A stretch of 64,000 nt of DNA from Polynucleobacter nymphae (GCF_018882155.1 NZ_JACVPA010000002.1:310001-374000); one strand, 5' to 3'; shown: positions 8,401-18,613, counted from the stretch's first letter. Program-made: numbers and translations. Notes: a model not told the origin generated them from the letters alone.

Positions 8401-9777
8401 CTAATTACTGGTAAGTAGAGGGCCTAGCTTGGCCTGTTTGCGAATATTCCACAAGAGATCAATTGCTTTTTTCATCTCAGCAGGGCTGGCGCCTCCACTA
8501 AAAGCAGCAAGCCGCATCGCCTTATCGGTAATCTCGGTGCGGCTTAAGGTATTTCCAGGATCCCCTTTAGGCTCATCAACGCGACCATCCAGAATTTGCC
8601 CATTATTCAAATGTACTTTGACTTTACCAATCCAGCGTTGTGGATATGCACTATCTACTTCGGGGTCGAGAGTCATAGTGACGCGATCACGGAAGAGGCA
8701 AATAGCATCATCATGAAAATGTGCATCAAATTCTTGAAGGCCAGCGAATTGATAGTGGGCAACCAAAGCCAATACAGTGCCCATAGAAAACTTGGATTGA
8801 TGAACCGTGGCTGGATTAACGACAGGCCCTAAGACATCAATCGCACCTTGGTGTACTAAAGTTTCTACTTTAGCGATATCGCTTGGCTTGAGTTTATTGG
8901 CTAACATGACTTGTAAGAGCGCATCAGCAGCAGGGTGCGTGTGACGACAGGAGGCGTGATATTTAAAGCTCGTTTCTGCTAAAGCCCAGCGACTACCTAA
9001 ACGATCCACTAATTTGCTCGGATTGGCATCACTTGACATGCCGGCAGCTAAACCTTGCTTACCTTCGAGGATATGCTCTGCGCCAGTAAAGCCTGCTTGG
9101 GCGATATATGCGGACATTAAGCCGGTTGCAGCAGCATGGGCGGTATGTAATTGTTTGGAGTCTGCAGCATCACGTAAAAATTCCCAGAGGCCAGCAGATT
9201 GTGTGCCAGCAGAACCAAAGGCATGCAACATTTGCGCGGGCGAGAGTTTTAGCAGTCGACCCACAGCAGCAGCAGCAGCAAGCGTACCTGCAGTGCCAGT
9301 GGTGTGAAAGACTTTGTAGTGAGAACGGCCTAAAAATTCACCAACCCGAATGCCAACTTCGTAACCAGCTACTGCTGCAACTAAAAGATCTTCGCCAGAT
9401 GCGCCAATGGCTTGTGCACAAGCTAAGGCAGGTGGAAACACCACGGTAGCCGGATGAAAGACTGAGCCATTGTGGACATCATCTTGCTCGGCCACATGTG
9501 AAGCGGCAGCATTAGCCATTGCTGCTAAAAAAGGACTGGAACTTTTTCGCGAGATCAAAATTTCTGAAGGGCCAGCGTGCTTGCTATCAAAGCCGCCCAT
9601 ATTTTGCGCAAACTGGGTAATGGTTTCAACAGGACGTGAACCTTTGCCTGCAATTGCTGAACCAAACCAATCCACTAATAAATCTTCAGCACGGCTCATC
9701 ACATCATTTGGAATATCACTTACTTTTAAATTAGCAGCGAAGCTTGCTAACTCGAGAGATAAATGTTCTTGACTCAT
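8401..9777 (-). CDS. MmgE/PrpD family protein
   Basis: 458 residues, full length for the MmgE/PrpD family, which includes 2-methylcitrate dehydratase, cis-aconitate decarboxylase and several uncharacterised enzymes. Supporting stretches are VDWFGSAIAGKGSRPVE near the start, HVAEQDDVHNGSVFHPATVV with the family's DDxHxxSxxHP pattern, and YHASCRHTHPAADALL in the middle. It is cytoplasmic. The MaoC-type hydratase lies 29 bases upstream, and a lyase remnant and a Bug gene follow, which is not a methylcitrate context (no prpB or prpC). The substrate is unknown; a branched C5-C6 carboxylate is a reasonable guess. Confidence 0.85.
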   Translation of the reverse strand: MSQEHLSLELASFAANLKVSDIPNDVMSRAEDLLVDWFGSAIAGKGSRPVETITQFAQNMGGFDSKHAGPSEILISRKSSSPFLAAMANAAASHVAEQDDVHNGSVFHPATVVFPPALACAQAIGASGEDLLVAAVAGYEVGIRVGEFLGRSHYKVFHTTGTAGTLAAAAAVGRLLKLSPAQMLHAFGSAGTQSAGLWEFLRDAADSKQLHTAHAAATGLMSAYIAQAGFTGAEHILEGKQGLAAGMSSDANPSKLVDRLGSRWALAETSFKYHASCRHTHPAADALLQVMLANKLKPSDIAKVETLVHQGAIDVLGPVVNPATVHQSKFSMGTVLALVAHYQFAGLQEFDAHFHDDAICLFRDRVTMTLDPEVDSAYPQRWIGKVKVHLNNGQILDGRVDEPKGDPGNTLSRTEITDKAMRLAAFSGGASPAEMKKAIDLLWNIRKQAKLGPLLTSN

Positions 9778-9806
9778 AAAAATATTCTCTTATTAGTGCT
9801 GATACG

Positions 9807-10682
9807 TTATACCAAAACAGCAGTGGCTTGCATGGTTAGCCAGCCTTCATGATCCTGCGCCCAAATAGCAATCGTTTTGCCACTTGGATCTTTTTCTAAA
9901 TCAGGCTTAGCGGATACTTTGAAGATATTGATATCAAAGCTTGGGCGAATTGCGCGGAACTCAAAGCTCTTAAGCTTGCAGCCCGGAATACTTTGACGGA
10001 CTAAATCTACCAAAAGAGTGGCAATCAATGGGCCATGAACAATCAGACCTGGATAGCCTTCAACTTCGGTAACGTATTTACGGTCGTAGTGAATGCGATG
10101 ACTATTAAAGGTGAGTGCTGAGTAACGAAATAGCAACACATCATCAGGCGTGATGGTCTTAGTCCACTTCGCATCGCTTGGTGCAGGAGTAGGGGCAACT
10201 GGCTTGTCATCAGGACCTGGGGCATCGCGATAGACAATGTCATGTTCTTCAACGATGGCAAGACCTTGTTGGTTTGATATTTGATGTTTCACTAAAACAA
10301 AAATCAAATCACCGGTGCGGCCTGCTTTATGTGTGACGGATTCAATTTTGGAAATGCGCTCAATCTCATCGCCTACAGCAAGCGGCGCTAGCCACTGGAT
10401 CCGGCTACCTGCCCACATGCGACGTGGCAGTGGGACTGGAGGAAGAAAGCCGCCCCGCTTGGGATGGCCATCAGCACCAATCTCCGATTCGCGGGCATGT
10501 GGAAGAAAATACAGCCAGTGCCATAGTTCAGGTAAAAAAGCACCTTTACTTGGAGCCGGATCATCGCGATCCAAAGTTGCCGATAATGCACGCACAGGCG
10601 CAGCTGTAACAATATCTTGTACAGACTCAGTTTTACCGAGCCATTCTTGTAAGTGGGTGATGGTTTGAGATTCGATTCGCAT
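9807..10682 (-). CDS. MaoC/HTD2-type enoyl-CoA hydratase (mesaconyl- or itaconyl-CoA hydratase-like)
   Basis: 291 residues with two hot-dog halves: an N-terminal FAS1-like dehydratase part (to about residue 155) and a C-terminal MaoC-like part with the catalytic-type stretch TFNSHRIHYD (Asn193, His195, His198, Asp200) followed by YPGLIVHGPL. This architecture matches the mesaconyl-C4-CoA / 3-methylfumaryl-CoA hydratase group, which adds water to branched C5 enoyl-CoA acids. It neighbours an MmgE/PrpD gene and a CitE-like remnant, which together look like a pathway for mesaconate, itaconate or a related C5 diacid. The exact substrate is not fixed by sequence. Confidence 0.8.
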   Translation of the reverse strand: MRIESQTITHLQEWLGKTESVQDIVTAAPVRALSATLDRDDPAPSKGAFLPELWHWLYFLPHARESEIGADGHPKRGGFLPPVPLPRRMWAGSRIQWLAPLAVGDEIERISKIESVTHKAGRTGDLIFVLVKHQISNQQGLAIVEEHDIVYRDAPGPDDKPVAPTPAPSDAKWTKTITPDDVLLFRYSALTFNSHRIHYDRKYVTEVEGYPGLIVHGPLIATLLVDLVRQSIPGCKLKSFEFRAIRPSFDINIFKVSAKPDLEKDPSGKTIAIWAQDHEGWLTMQATAVLV

Positions 10683-10714
10683 AAGTTCTATTATGCCAAT
10701 CTTGAGAAACTGCC

Positions 10715-12043
10715 TTAGCCTATTAACACTGCAGCAAGGTAAACCAGAAGACCAGCTAATGCAGACCCTCCTATAACAGTCATCACCCCTTTTTGGAACT
10801 TAAATAGAGCCAGTCCCGCTAATCCACAGATGATGATCGATATCCAGGAAATAGAGGCGCCCAGACCGCTTGGTAAAAACACGTGATAGGCAAAAAACAG
10901 GCCCAAATTGGCAATGACGCCAACCACCGCAGCGGTAATAGCAGTAAGTGGTGCAGTAAAGCCAAGCTTGCCATGAGTAGATTCAATCAGGGGGCCGCCG
11001 ACTAGAATAAAAAAGAAAGAAGGCAAAAAAGTAAACCAAGTAGCAACGCAAGCACCAATCACCCCAAACCAGAATGGATTGCTATAACCAATCAGGTGTT
11101 GAATGTGACCAGCCAAGTAACCCACAAAGGCAACGACCATGATAAGTGGTCCAGGGGTGGTTTCACCAAGGGCTAAACCATCAATCATTTGATTGGCGCT
11201 GAGCCAATGAAAATGATCTACAGCACCTTGATATACATACGGCAGTACGGCGTAAGCACCACCAAACGTCAGTAGGGCTGCTTTGGTAAAGAACCAAGCA
11301 ATTTCTGGGTAAAGGGTCTTCCAGCCAAAAATTGTAATCAATCCTGCAATCGGCAGTAGCCAGCAAGTCAATGCAATCACACTGTGGCGTATGGTTTTCT
11401 GAATATTAAATTGCGCATGCACAGGTGTTGGAGTGTGGTCATCAATGAGGGCGCTACCGTAATTTTTCTCTTTGGAGTTTGTGTGTGAACCTGTTTGCTC
11501 AAAATACTCTGGATAACGTTTGCCTCCCCAGTAACCAATTGCGGCAGCAATCATGACAATAATCGGAAAGGCGAGATTCAAAACGAAGATCGCTAAAAAA
11601 GAGCCGAAGGCAATCCACTTCAATGCATTGTTATGAATCGTGCGCTTACCAATGCGCACAGCTGCGTGCAACACAATCGCAACTACTGCAGGTTTAATGC
11701 CAAAAAAGATTGCAGCAATCCAAGGCACTTGTCCGAAAGTCAAATAAACCCAAGACAAGGCAATCAGAATAAATAGTGACGGCAATACAAAAAGAGTTCC
11801 AGCCAGAATACCGCCCCAGCTGCGGTGCATCAGCCAGCCTATATAGGTCACTAGTTGCTGCGCTTCTGGCCCAGGTAGCAACATACAGTAGTTGAGAGCA
11901 TGTAAAAAGCGCCGCTCAGAAATCCAGCGACGCTTCTCAACCAACTCTTGATGTAGGACAGCGATTTGTCCTGCGGGCCCACCAAAACTAATAAAGCCAA
12001 GTTTGGCCCAAAACTTGAGGGCCTCACCAAGTGGAATGTTCAA
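10715..12043 (-). CDS. chrA: Chromate transporter, long-chain CHR family
   Basis: 442 residues made of two homologous CHR halves. The N-terminal half has [20 protein letters not shown] and [15 protein letters not shown], and the second half repeats the pattern as [20 protein letters not shown] and [20 protein letters not shown]. Family members expel chromate across the inner membrane by proton antiport. The start is TTG at 12041-12043, overlapping the fabI TGA (TTGA), with GGAAG just upstream inside fabI, so translation is coupled to fabI. A polar insert of about 45 residues separates the halves. No chrB regulator is present. Confidence 0.9.
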   Translation of the reverse strand: MNIPLGEALKFWAKLGFISFGGPAGQIAVLHQELVEKRRWISERRFLHALNYCMLLPGPEAQQLVTYIGWLMHRSWGGILAGTLFVLPSLFILIALSWVYLTFGQVPWIAAIFFGIKPAVVAIVLHAAVRIGKRTIHNNALKWIAFGSFLAIFVLNLAFPIIVMIAAAIGYWGGKRYPEYFEQTGSHTNSKEKNYGSALIDDHTPTPVHAQFNIQKTIRHSVIALTCWLLPIAGLITIFGWKTLYPEIAWFFTKAALLTFGGAYAVLPYVYQGAVDHFHWLSANQMIDGLALGETTPGPLIMVVAFVGYLAGHIQHLIGYSNPFWFGVIGACVATWFTFLPSFFFILVGGPLIESTHGKLGFTAPLTAITAAVVGVIANLGLFFAYHVFLPSGLGASISWISIIICGLAGLALFKFQKGVMTVIGGSALAGLLVYLAAVLIG

Positions 12044-12825
12044 GCTTCTTCCATCCCACCAATCACTTGGCTAAAGCCGTTATCCACATAAATGATTTCA
12101 GCAGTGATGCCATTTGCTAGATCAGAGAGCAAGAAGGCAGCCGCATTACCAACATCATCAATCGTGACGTTGCGACGCAGTGGAGCAGTTTGCTCAACAG
12201 CTTCTAAAATTTTTCCAAAGCCTTTAATTCCAGAAGCGGCCAAAGTTTTAATTGGGCCAGCAGAGATAGCGTTTGCACGAATCCCTTTTGGTCCAACTGA
12301 ACCAGCGAGGTAGCGCACGGATGCCTCTAAAGAAGCTTTTGCTAAACCCATGGTGTTGTAGTTTGGAACAGTCTTCATTGATCCTAAGTAGGTCAATGTG
12401 AGTAAGGATGATTTATCACGCAACATCGGCAATGCTTCTTTGGCCATTGCAGGAAAACTGTATGCGGAAATATCATGGGCAATCTTGAAACCCTCGCGGG
12501 AGAGCCCTTCTAAAAAGTCCCCAGCAATCGCTTCGCGGGGAGCAAAGCCAATCGCATGAACAAAGCCATCAAACTGAGGCCAAGATTTGGCTAAATCCGT
12601 AAAGAGGGCAGAAATCTGCTCGTCGCTACCGACATCGCAGTCAAAAATGAGCTCGGTATTGAATTCTTTTGCAAAATCCACGATCCGGTCCTTAAAGCGC
12701 TCTCCTACATAGGTAAAGGCCAGTTCAGCGCCTTCGCGGTGACAGGCCTTGGCGATACCATAGGCAATGGAACGGTTAGAGAGGAGGCCGGTAATGAGGA
12801 TTTTTTTGCCGGAGAGAAAGCCCAT
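12040..12825 (-). CDS. fabI: Enoyl-[acyl-carrier-protein] reductase (NADH)
   Basis: 261 residues, the usual FabI length. The N-terminal nucleotide-binding motif is [15 protein letters not shown], and the active site shows Tyr146, Tyr156 and Lys163 ([18 protein letters not shown]), numbering that coincides with E. coli FabI. It reduces trans-2-enoyl-ACP in the last step of each fatty-acid elongation cycle in the cytoplasm and is the triclosan/isoniazid-type target family. An AAGGA ribosome site lies a few bases before the ATG. It heads a minus-strand run in which chrA overlaps its stop, an unusual partner for a lipid-synthesis gene. Confidence 0.95.
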   Translation of the reverse strand: MGFLSGKKILITGLLSNRSIAYGIAKACHREGAELAFTYVGERFKDRIVDFAKEFNTELIFDCDVGSDEQISALFTDLAKSWPQFDGFVHAIGFAPREAIAGDFLEGLSREGFKIAHDISAYSFPAMAKEALPMLRDKSSLLTLTYLGSMKTVPNYNTMGLAKASLEASVRYLAGSVGPKGIRANAISAGPIKTLAASGIKGFGKILEAVEQTAPLRRNVTIDDVGNAAAFLLSDLANGITAEIIYVDNGFSQVIGGMEEA

Positions 12826-12835
12826 GTTGTGTCCT

Positions 12836-12865
12836 TTGCTTCAAATATGATTAGCTATCTACAAT
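12836..12865 (+). promoter_or_regulatory. Putative promoter of the yejABEF-type operon
   Basis: TTGCTT (12836-12841), an 18-base spacer and TACAAT (12860-12865). Transcription should start three or four bases before the ATG at 12876, and no Shine-Dalgarno sequence fits in between. Confidence 0.4.
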
Positions 12866-12875
12866 TGTTGCATAT

Positions 12876-14744
12876 ATGCCTACCCTAAACCCCATTCGCC
12901 ACATTAGATATATCTTCCTGCTAGCCATGCTTCTAGGGCTTGGGGCTAATGCAGCGCAGGCAGCTCAGGGGATTTCCCAGTATGGCAAGCCTAAATATCC
13001 TGATGGATTTGCCCATTTTGATTATGTGAATCCAAATGCCCCTAGGGGTGGCACCCTGACTTTGCCGAACCCGGGGCAAAGAACCAGTTTTGATAAGTTC
13101 AATCCATATACCCTGCGTGGTGTGACTGCTCCCGGAATTGAATTGATGTTTGAGTCTTTGGCTGAAGGCAGTGCGGATGAGGTATCGAGTATTTATGGTT
13201 TGCTCGCAGAAGATATTGCGGTGGCTGCAGATCATAAGTCAGTCACGTTTCGGATTCGTCCGGAAGCAAAGTTTTCGGATGGCACATCTGTCTTGGCTGC
13301 AGACGTTAAATATAGTTTTGATGTGCTGATGAGTGGCAAAGCGCACCCAAGATACAAAACCACTTTTGCAGACATCAAAGAAGCGGTAGTAATCTCCGAT
13401 CGATCAGTGCGTTTTGATTTTAAGAACAATAACGCTGAACTCCCGATCTTGGCTGGAACGCTCCCAATCTTTTCTCGCAATTGGGGAAAGAAGGCAGATG
13501 GCAGCATTGTTCCTTTTGAGAAGATTGCCTTTGAAGTCCCGGTGGGTAGCGGCCCGTATCTGATTGAATCCTTTAAAGCTGGTAAATCAATTACCTATAA
13601 AAGAAACCCGCAATACTGGGCTGATCAAGTAAGTAAGCCTTTAAATGTGCGCGTGGGTTTTTATAACTTTGATCGGGTACTTTACAAGCTATATAGCGAT
13701 GATGCAGTCCGCCTTGAGGCGTTTAAGGCAGGAGAGTTTGATGCCATTGTTGAATACCGCGCCAAGATTTGGGCAAAGGGTTATGTAGGTTCTAAGTTTG
13801 AAAACGGCACTTTATCGAAGAAGGCATTCTTAAATCACAATGGCGCAGGGATGCAAGGTTTTGCCATGAATGTGCGTAAACCAATTTTTAAGGATGTGCG
13901 CGTTCGCCAAGCATTGGGTTTAGCTTTGGATTTCGAATGGCTCAACCGTCAAATATTTTTCGATCAATATGGCCGTATCAACAGCTACTTCACCAATAGT
14001 GATTTGAGTGCCAACTTTGATGGCCCACGGAACCCTACTGAAGCAGAGTTGAAATTATTGAGGCCGCTCAAGGCTAAATATCCGCAATGGGTGCCTGATG
14101 CGGTATTTGGTCCTATGCCGGCACCGCCATCTACAAAGTCACCAGACAGCTTGCGTCAGAATTTAAAGAAAGCCCGTGAACTATTAATGCATGCAGGCTG
14201 GCAGTACCGAGATGGCGCTTTGCGTAACGAAAGGGGCGAACCTTTTCGTATGGAAATGGTGGAAAGCGGAGGATTCTTCTTGAGAGTAATTTCTGCTTAC
14301 AGTCGAAACTTGGAAAAGTTAGGCATCCAGCTAGATATTCGCACCAGTGACTTTGCCTTGTATCAAAAGCGGATGGATGAATACGACTTTGATATGACTA
14401 CAACCCGTTTTCCAGACTCGCAAAATCCTGGCAATGAATTATGGGATCGTTTTGGTAGTCAGGCCGCAAAGGAAAAAGGCTCAGACAATATCATCGGTAT
14501 GCAGTCGCCCGTTGTTGATGCCTTAATTGAAGAGATTACTAAAGCCCAGAATCGCGAAGAGTTGCGGGCTGCTTGTAGGGCGCTTGATCGAGTCCTGTGG
14601 AATAGTTATTACGTGATACCGCAGTGGTACAACCCAACTCACCGCGTTGCCTTTCGGAAAGAGATGCGCTACCCCGAGCCTCCTTTGTATTATTCAGCCG
14701 AGCCTTGGATTATGCAAAACTGGTGGAAAGAGGAGTCTAAATAA
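12876..14744 (+). CDS. yejA: Peptide ABC transporter substrate-binding protein, YejA-type
   Basis: 622 residues with a signal peptide ending near AQA (about residue 29). The mature part begins ISQYGKPKYPDGFAHFDYVNPNAPRGG, a strong signature of the YejA/oligopeptide-binding group, and continues as an SBP_bac_5 domain (PEAKFSDGTSVLAADVKYSFD, MNVRKPIFKDVRVRQALGLALD). It is expected to deliver peptides (YejABEF in E. coli imports microcin C) from the periplasm to the membrane complex encoded next. Its TAA overlaps the ATG of yejB. The ATG used lies very close to a promoter, so initiation may be leaderless. Confidence 0.88.
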   Translation: MPTLNPIRHIRYIFLLAMLLGLGANAAQAAQGISQYGKPKYPDGFAHFDYVNPNAPRGGTLTLPNPGQRTSFDKFNPYTLRGVTAPGIELMFESLAEGSADEVSSIYGLLAEDIAVAADHKSVTFRIRPEAKFSDGTSVLAADVKYSFDVLMSGKAHPRYKTTFADIKEAVVISDRSVRFDFKNNNAELPILAGTLPIFSRNWGKKADGSIVPFEKIAFEVPVGSGPYLIESFKAGKSITYKRNPQYWADQVSKPLNVRVGFYNFDRVLYKLYSDDAVRLEAFKAGEFDAIVEYRAKIWAKGYVGSKFENGTLSKKAFLNHNGAGMQGFAMNVRKPIFKDVRVRQALGLALDFEWLNRQIFFDQYGRINSYFTNSDLSANFDGPRNPTEAELKLLRPLKAKYPQWVPDAVFGPMPAPPSTKSPDSLRQNLKKARELLMHAGWQYRDGALRNERGEPFRMEMVESGGFFLRVISAYSRNLEKLGIQLDIRTSDFALYQKRMDEYDFDMTTTRFPDSQNPGNELWDRFGSQAAKEKGSDNIIGMQSPVVDALIEEITKAQNREELRAACRALDRVLWNSYYVIPQWYNPTHRVAFRKEMRYPEPPLYYSAEPWIMQNWWKEESK

Positions 14745-15820
14745 TGCAAGGACAAATGCGCGCTTACATCTTTAAACGCCTGCTCTTGATGATTCCAACT
14801 CTATTGGGCGTTCTGACTTTGACTTTTGCAGTAGTGCAGTTTGTGCCGGGCGGCCCAGTCGAGCAAATGGTATTGGAGCTCAAAGGCAAAGGTGATGCTG
14901 GGGTTGGAGGTACAGAATCTTCTGGTGCTGGCGCTACTTATCGTGGACGTCAGGGCATAGATGCCCAACGCTTAGAGGAAGTAAAAGCACTTTATGGGTT
15001 TGATAAGCCACCGTTAGAGCGTTACTTCATGATGCTTGGTCGTTTTGCCAGATTCGATCTAGGTCAAAGCTATTACCAACATGAAAGTGTCTGGGGATTG
15101 GTTGTTTCGAAACTCCCAGTGTCTATCAGCATTGGTTTGTGGACCTTCTTCATCACGTATTTGGTTTCGATTCCGCTGGGCATTGCAAAGGCAGTGCGGG
15201 ATGGCTCGCGCTTTGATGCCGTGACCAGCAGCATCATATTAGTAGGCTATGCCATTCCAGGATTTGTCTTGGGAGTTTTGCTTTTAGTCATCTTTGGTGG
15301 CGGCAGCTTCCTGCAAATATTTCCCTTGAGAGGTCTCACTTCAGATAACTGGAGTGATCTGAGTTTGATCGGCAAGGTGATGGACTATTTATGGCATTTG
15401 GTTCTGCCAATCACTGCTTCAGTGCTTGGCAGTTTTGCAGTTGTCACCATGTTGACTAAGAACTCCTTCTTAGAAGAGATTCGTAAACAGTATGTTTTGA
15501 CTGCGAGAGCAAAAGGCCTTACTGAACAACAAGTACTTTGGAAGCACGTATTCCGCAATGCACTTTTGCCTCTGGTAACAGGCTTCCCAGCAGCCTTCAT
15601 CGGCGCATTCTTCACCGGCTCGCTCTTGATTGAAACACTGTTTTCATTAGATGGGCTTGGTTTGCTCTCGTATGAGTCTGTGATGCGCAGAGATTACCCA
15701 GTGGTGTTCGGCACCTTGTATTTATTTACCCTCATTGGTTTGTTTACTAAGCTCATATCGGATCTTTGCTACGTTTATATCGATCCTCGGATTCAGTTTG
15801 GCGCTGGAGGCGGTTCATGA
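14744..15820 (+). CDS. yejB: ABC transporter permease, YejB-type
   Basis: 358 residues with six transmembrane segments, starting AYIFKRLLLMIPTLLGVLTLTF and carrying the EAA-loop stretch RAKGLTEQQVLWKHVFRNALLP that contacts the ATPase. A polar insert between helix 1 and helix 2 (about residues 45-75, GKGDAGVGGTESSGAG) is typical of YejB. The ATG overlaps the yejA stop (TAATG); GAGGAG lies eight bases upstream. Its own TGA overlaps the yejE ATG. Confidence 0.88.
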   Translation: MQGQMRAYIFKRLLLMIPTLLGVLTLTFAVVQFVPGGPVEQMVLELKGKGDAGVGGTESSGAGATYRGRQGIDAQRLEEVKALYGFDKPPLERYFMMLGRFARFDLGQSYYQHESVWGLVVSKLPVSISIGLWTFFITYLVSIPLGIAKAVRDGSRFDAVTSSIILVGYAIPGFVLGVLLLVIFGGGSFLQIFPLRGLTSDNWSDLSLIGKVMDYLWHLVLPITASVLGSFAVVTMLTKNSFLEEIRKQYVLTARAKGLTEQQVLWKHVFRNALLPLVTGFPAAFIGAFFTGSLLIETLFSLDGLGLLSYESVMRRDYPVVFGTLYLFTLIGLFTKLISDLCYVYIDPRIQFGAGGGS

Positions 15821-16842
15821 GTCGTTGGCAGCGCTTTAAGCACAGTCGCGTTGGTTACGCCAGCTTATGGATCTTCATGGTCCTGTTCGTCTTGTCTATG
15901 TGCGCCGAACTGATTGCTAATGACAAACCTTTAGTTGTGCGTTACGAGGGACATTTCTATTTCCCAATTGTAAAGAATCAGGCAGAGACGGTATTTGGTG
16001 GCGACTTCTCAACCCCAACCGATTTCTTGGACCCCGATATTCGTCAAAACATTACGAGCAATGGTAACTGGTCAATCTATCCCCCAATTCACTACAGCTA
16101 CGAGACACTGAATTACTTCTCAAAGGTCCCCAATCCAGCGCCGCCTTCTTGGGAAAACTGGCTTGGCACTGATGATCGTGGGCGTGATGTCTTAGCACGT
16201 CTGATTTACGGATTCCGCTTATCCATTTTGTTTGGTTTGGCGCTCACGATAGTAGGGGTGAGTGTGGGCATTATTACAGGATCCTTGATGGGATTTTTTG
16301 GTGGCAAGTTTGATTTGATCTCACAACGCCTGATTGAAATTTGGTCAGCAATGCCAGAGTTATATCTGCTAATTATTTTTGCCTCGATCTTTAATCCCAG
16401 CGTTTCCTTACTAATCATCCTCTTGGCTGCATTTGGATGGATGGGTTTATCTGACTATGTCCGTGCAGAATTTTTTCGTAATCGTGCCTTGGAGTATGTT
16501 CGGGCAGCACGTGCATTAGGACTAACGAATGTGCAAATTATGTGGCGTCATATTCTGCCAAACAGCTTGACTCCGGTTATTACCTTTTTGCCATTTCGGA
16601 TGAGCGCTGCCATTTTGTCTCTGACGAGTTTGGATTTCTTGGGTCTGGGCGTCCCGCCTGGCACTCCCAGTCTTGGAGAATTGCTCTCGCAAGGTAAAGG
16701 GAACTTAGACGCCTGGTGGATTTCTTTATCGACCTTTGTTGTCCTAGTGGCAACTCTACTGTTGCTGACGTTTATGGGTGAGGCATTGCGCGATGCATTT
16801 GATTCTCGTAAATCGGGCGCGATGAGCGGAGGTCGCTCATGA
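15817..16842 (+). CDS. yejE: ABC transporter permease, YejE-type
   Basis: 341 residues, second permease of the peptide importer. It has an N-terminal helix, a long periplasmic insert with FPIVKNQAETVFGGDF and NWLGTDDRGRDVLARLIYG, and the EAA loop RAARALGLTNVQIMWRHILPN. I chose the ATG at 15817 (GGAGG six bases upstream, ATGA overlap with yejB) rather than an in-frame start 17 codons earlier that would overlap yejB widely. The stop overlaps the yejF ATG. Confidence 0.88.
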   Translation: MSRWQRFKHSRVGYASLWIFMVLFVLSMCAELIANDKPLVVRYEGHFYFPIVKNQAETVFGGDFSTPTDFLDPDIRQNITSNGNWSIYPPIHYSYETLNYFSKVPNPAPPSWENWLGTDDRGRDVLARLIYGFRLSILFGLALTIVGVSVGIITGSLMGFFGGKFDLISQRLIEIWSAMPELYLLIIFASIFNPSVSLLIILLAAFGWMGLSDYVRAEFFRNRALEYVRAARALGLTNVQIMWRHILPNSLTPVITFLPFRMSAAILSLTSLDFLGLGVPPGTPSLGELLSQGKGNLDAWWISLSTFVVLVATLLLLTFMGEALRDAFDSRKSGAMSGGRS

Positions 16843-18476
16843 GCTTGCTGCGTTATGAAAATCTTTCTATTTCATTTGGATCAGGGCGCCGTGAAAAGTT
16901 TGCGGTGAATCATCTCGATTTAGAAATTGGCATTGGTGAGCGGGTTGCGCTTGTAGGTGAGTCTGGCTCTGGCAAGACACTTACTGCTTTAGCTCCCTTA
17001 CGACTTGAGCCCGAGGGTGCTAAGGTATCTGGAAAGATTTTATGGAATCAGAAAGATGGTCAGGGCACAGTTGATTTGCTCTCATTACCAATCCAAGATA
17101 TCCGTGAAATTCGTGGTCGAGAAATTGCGATGGTATTTCAGGAGCCGATGACAGCGCTTAACCCCTTATTCACAGTCGGCAATCAAATTATTGAAGCTGT
17201 CCAAATTTATCAACCCCTGATTTCTAAATCAGATTGCATCGATGCTGCGATTGATCTCCTCAGAAAGACTGGTATTCCTGAGCCTGAACGGCGCTTTCAT
17301 TCTTATCCACACCAGCTCTCAGGCGGCCAAAGGCAGCGCGCCATGATTGCAATGGCACTAGCCTGTAAGCCACGCCTCTTAATTGCAGACGAGCCGACAA
17401 CTGCACTTGATGTGAGTTTGCGTCTGCAGATTTTAGATTTACTCAAAGAGCTCCAAGAAGAATCTAAGGATCAAGGCGGGATGGGAATCTTATTGATTAC
17501 GCATGATCTCAATTTGGTAAAACACTTTGCTCAGCGTGTGGCAGTGTTACATCAAGGAAACTTGATGGAGTCAGGACCTACCAAGCAAGTCTTCACCCAG
17601 CCAACCGATCCCTACACAAAGGCGCTAGTCAATAGTGGGCCTGTCAGAGATTTAGCTCCTGTCATGCCCCTAGCACCTGTTTTACTCAAGACCGAAGATT
17701 TATCGGTTGCTTATCCCAGTTCAGAATCCTCCTCTTGGTTTAAAAAAGCACCGGCGCATAAGGTATTAAAGAAGGTCAGCTTTAACTTAAAGCAGGGGCA
17801 AACCATTGGTGTGATTGGCGAGTCAGGCTCTGGTAAGACTACGCTTGGTATGGCTGTGCTAGGTTTGTTGGGGGATTCTGCAGCACAGGTTTCTGGAGAG
17901 GTGGATGTTCTGGGAAGTGATTGGCAAACACTCAAACCAGTAGAGCGCCGTGCCATGCGTTCGAGCTTACAAGTTATTTTTCAGGATCCATTTGGCTCTT
18001 TATCTCCGCGTATGAACGTGATGGAAATTGTGGCTGAGGGCTTAGATGTTCACTTTCCGAAACTCTCAGCTACTGAACGTGAAAATCGTGTGTTGGATAT
18101 TCTGAAAGAAGTGGGGATTGATCGCTCGGCACTCACACGCTATCCACATGAGTTCTCTGGTGGGCAAAGACAGCGCATCGCTATTGCCAGAGCGCTGATT
18201 TTGCGCCCACAAATTTTGGTTTTAGATGAACCCACTTCCGCTTTAGATGTCTCCATACAAAAGCAAGTACTGGCACTGTTGACTGAATTGCAAAAGAAGT
18301 ACAACTTGGCCTATCTCATGATTAGTCATGATTTGGCCGTGATCAGAGCAATGTCCCATGAGGTGATGGTCCTTAAAGACGGCAAAGTAGTGGAGTTTGG
18401 GGATACTGAAACCCTCATTAAGTCTCCACGCCAGACCTATACCAAGGAACTTTTTGCTGCGGCTGAGTTGGCTTAA
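16839..18476 (+). CDS. yejF: Peptide ABC transporter, duplicated ATP-binding protein, YejF-type
   Basis: 545 residues comprising two complete ABC domains in one chain, as in YejF. The first has Walker A GESGSGKT, signature LSGGQRQR and Walker [13 protein letters not shown]; the second has [16 protein letters not shown] and ILVLDEPTSALD. Each half carries the H-loop ITHD or ISHD. It powers import through YejB/YejE. The start overlaps the yejE stop (ATGA) after GGAGG. No strong terminator follows in the 137-base gap to the next gene. Confidence 0.9.
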   Translation: MSLLRYENLSISFGSGRREKFAVNHLDLEIGIGERVALVGESGSGKTLTALAPLRLEPEGAKVSGKILWNQKDGQGTVDLLSLPIQDIREIRGREIAMVFQEPMTALNPLFTVGNQIIEAVQIYQPLISKSDCIDAAIDLLRKTGIPEPERRFHSYPHQLSGGQRQRAMIAMALACKPRLLIADEPTTALDVSLRLQILDLLKELQEESKDQGGMGILLITHDLNLVKHFAQRVAVLHQGNLMESGPTKQVFTQPTDPYTKALVNSGPVRDLAPVMPLAPVLLKTEDLSVAYPSSESSSWFKKAPAHKVLKKVSFNLKQGQTIGVIGESGSGKTTLGMAVLGLLGDSAAQVSGEVDVLGSDWQTLKPVERRAMRSSLQVIFQDPFGSLSPRMNVMEIVAEGLDVHFPKLSATERENRVLDILKEVGIDRSALTRYPHEFSGGQRQRIAIARALILRPQILVLDEPTSALDVSIQKQVLALLTELQKKYNLAYLMISHDLAVIRAMSHEVMVLKDGKVVEFGDTETLIKSPRQTYTKELFAAAELA

Positions 18477-18613
18477 TAGGGTAGTGAAATACTCCTTAGA
18501 TGGGCTAATTTGGTGCATATGCCCCATTCTGAGGATAAATTTTCTTTAGAAACATAGACTTAAGACTAGAGTCAGGATTTGGTTAATCAAAGGTTCTTTG
18601 TTAAACTGATTCG

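Noticed and set aside
9108-9449. Plus-strand open frame encoding a poly-Gln run
   Set aside because: It is the antisense of the Ala-rich part of the MmgE/PrpD gene, whose own frame shows clear family motifs.
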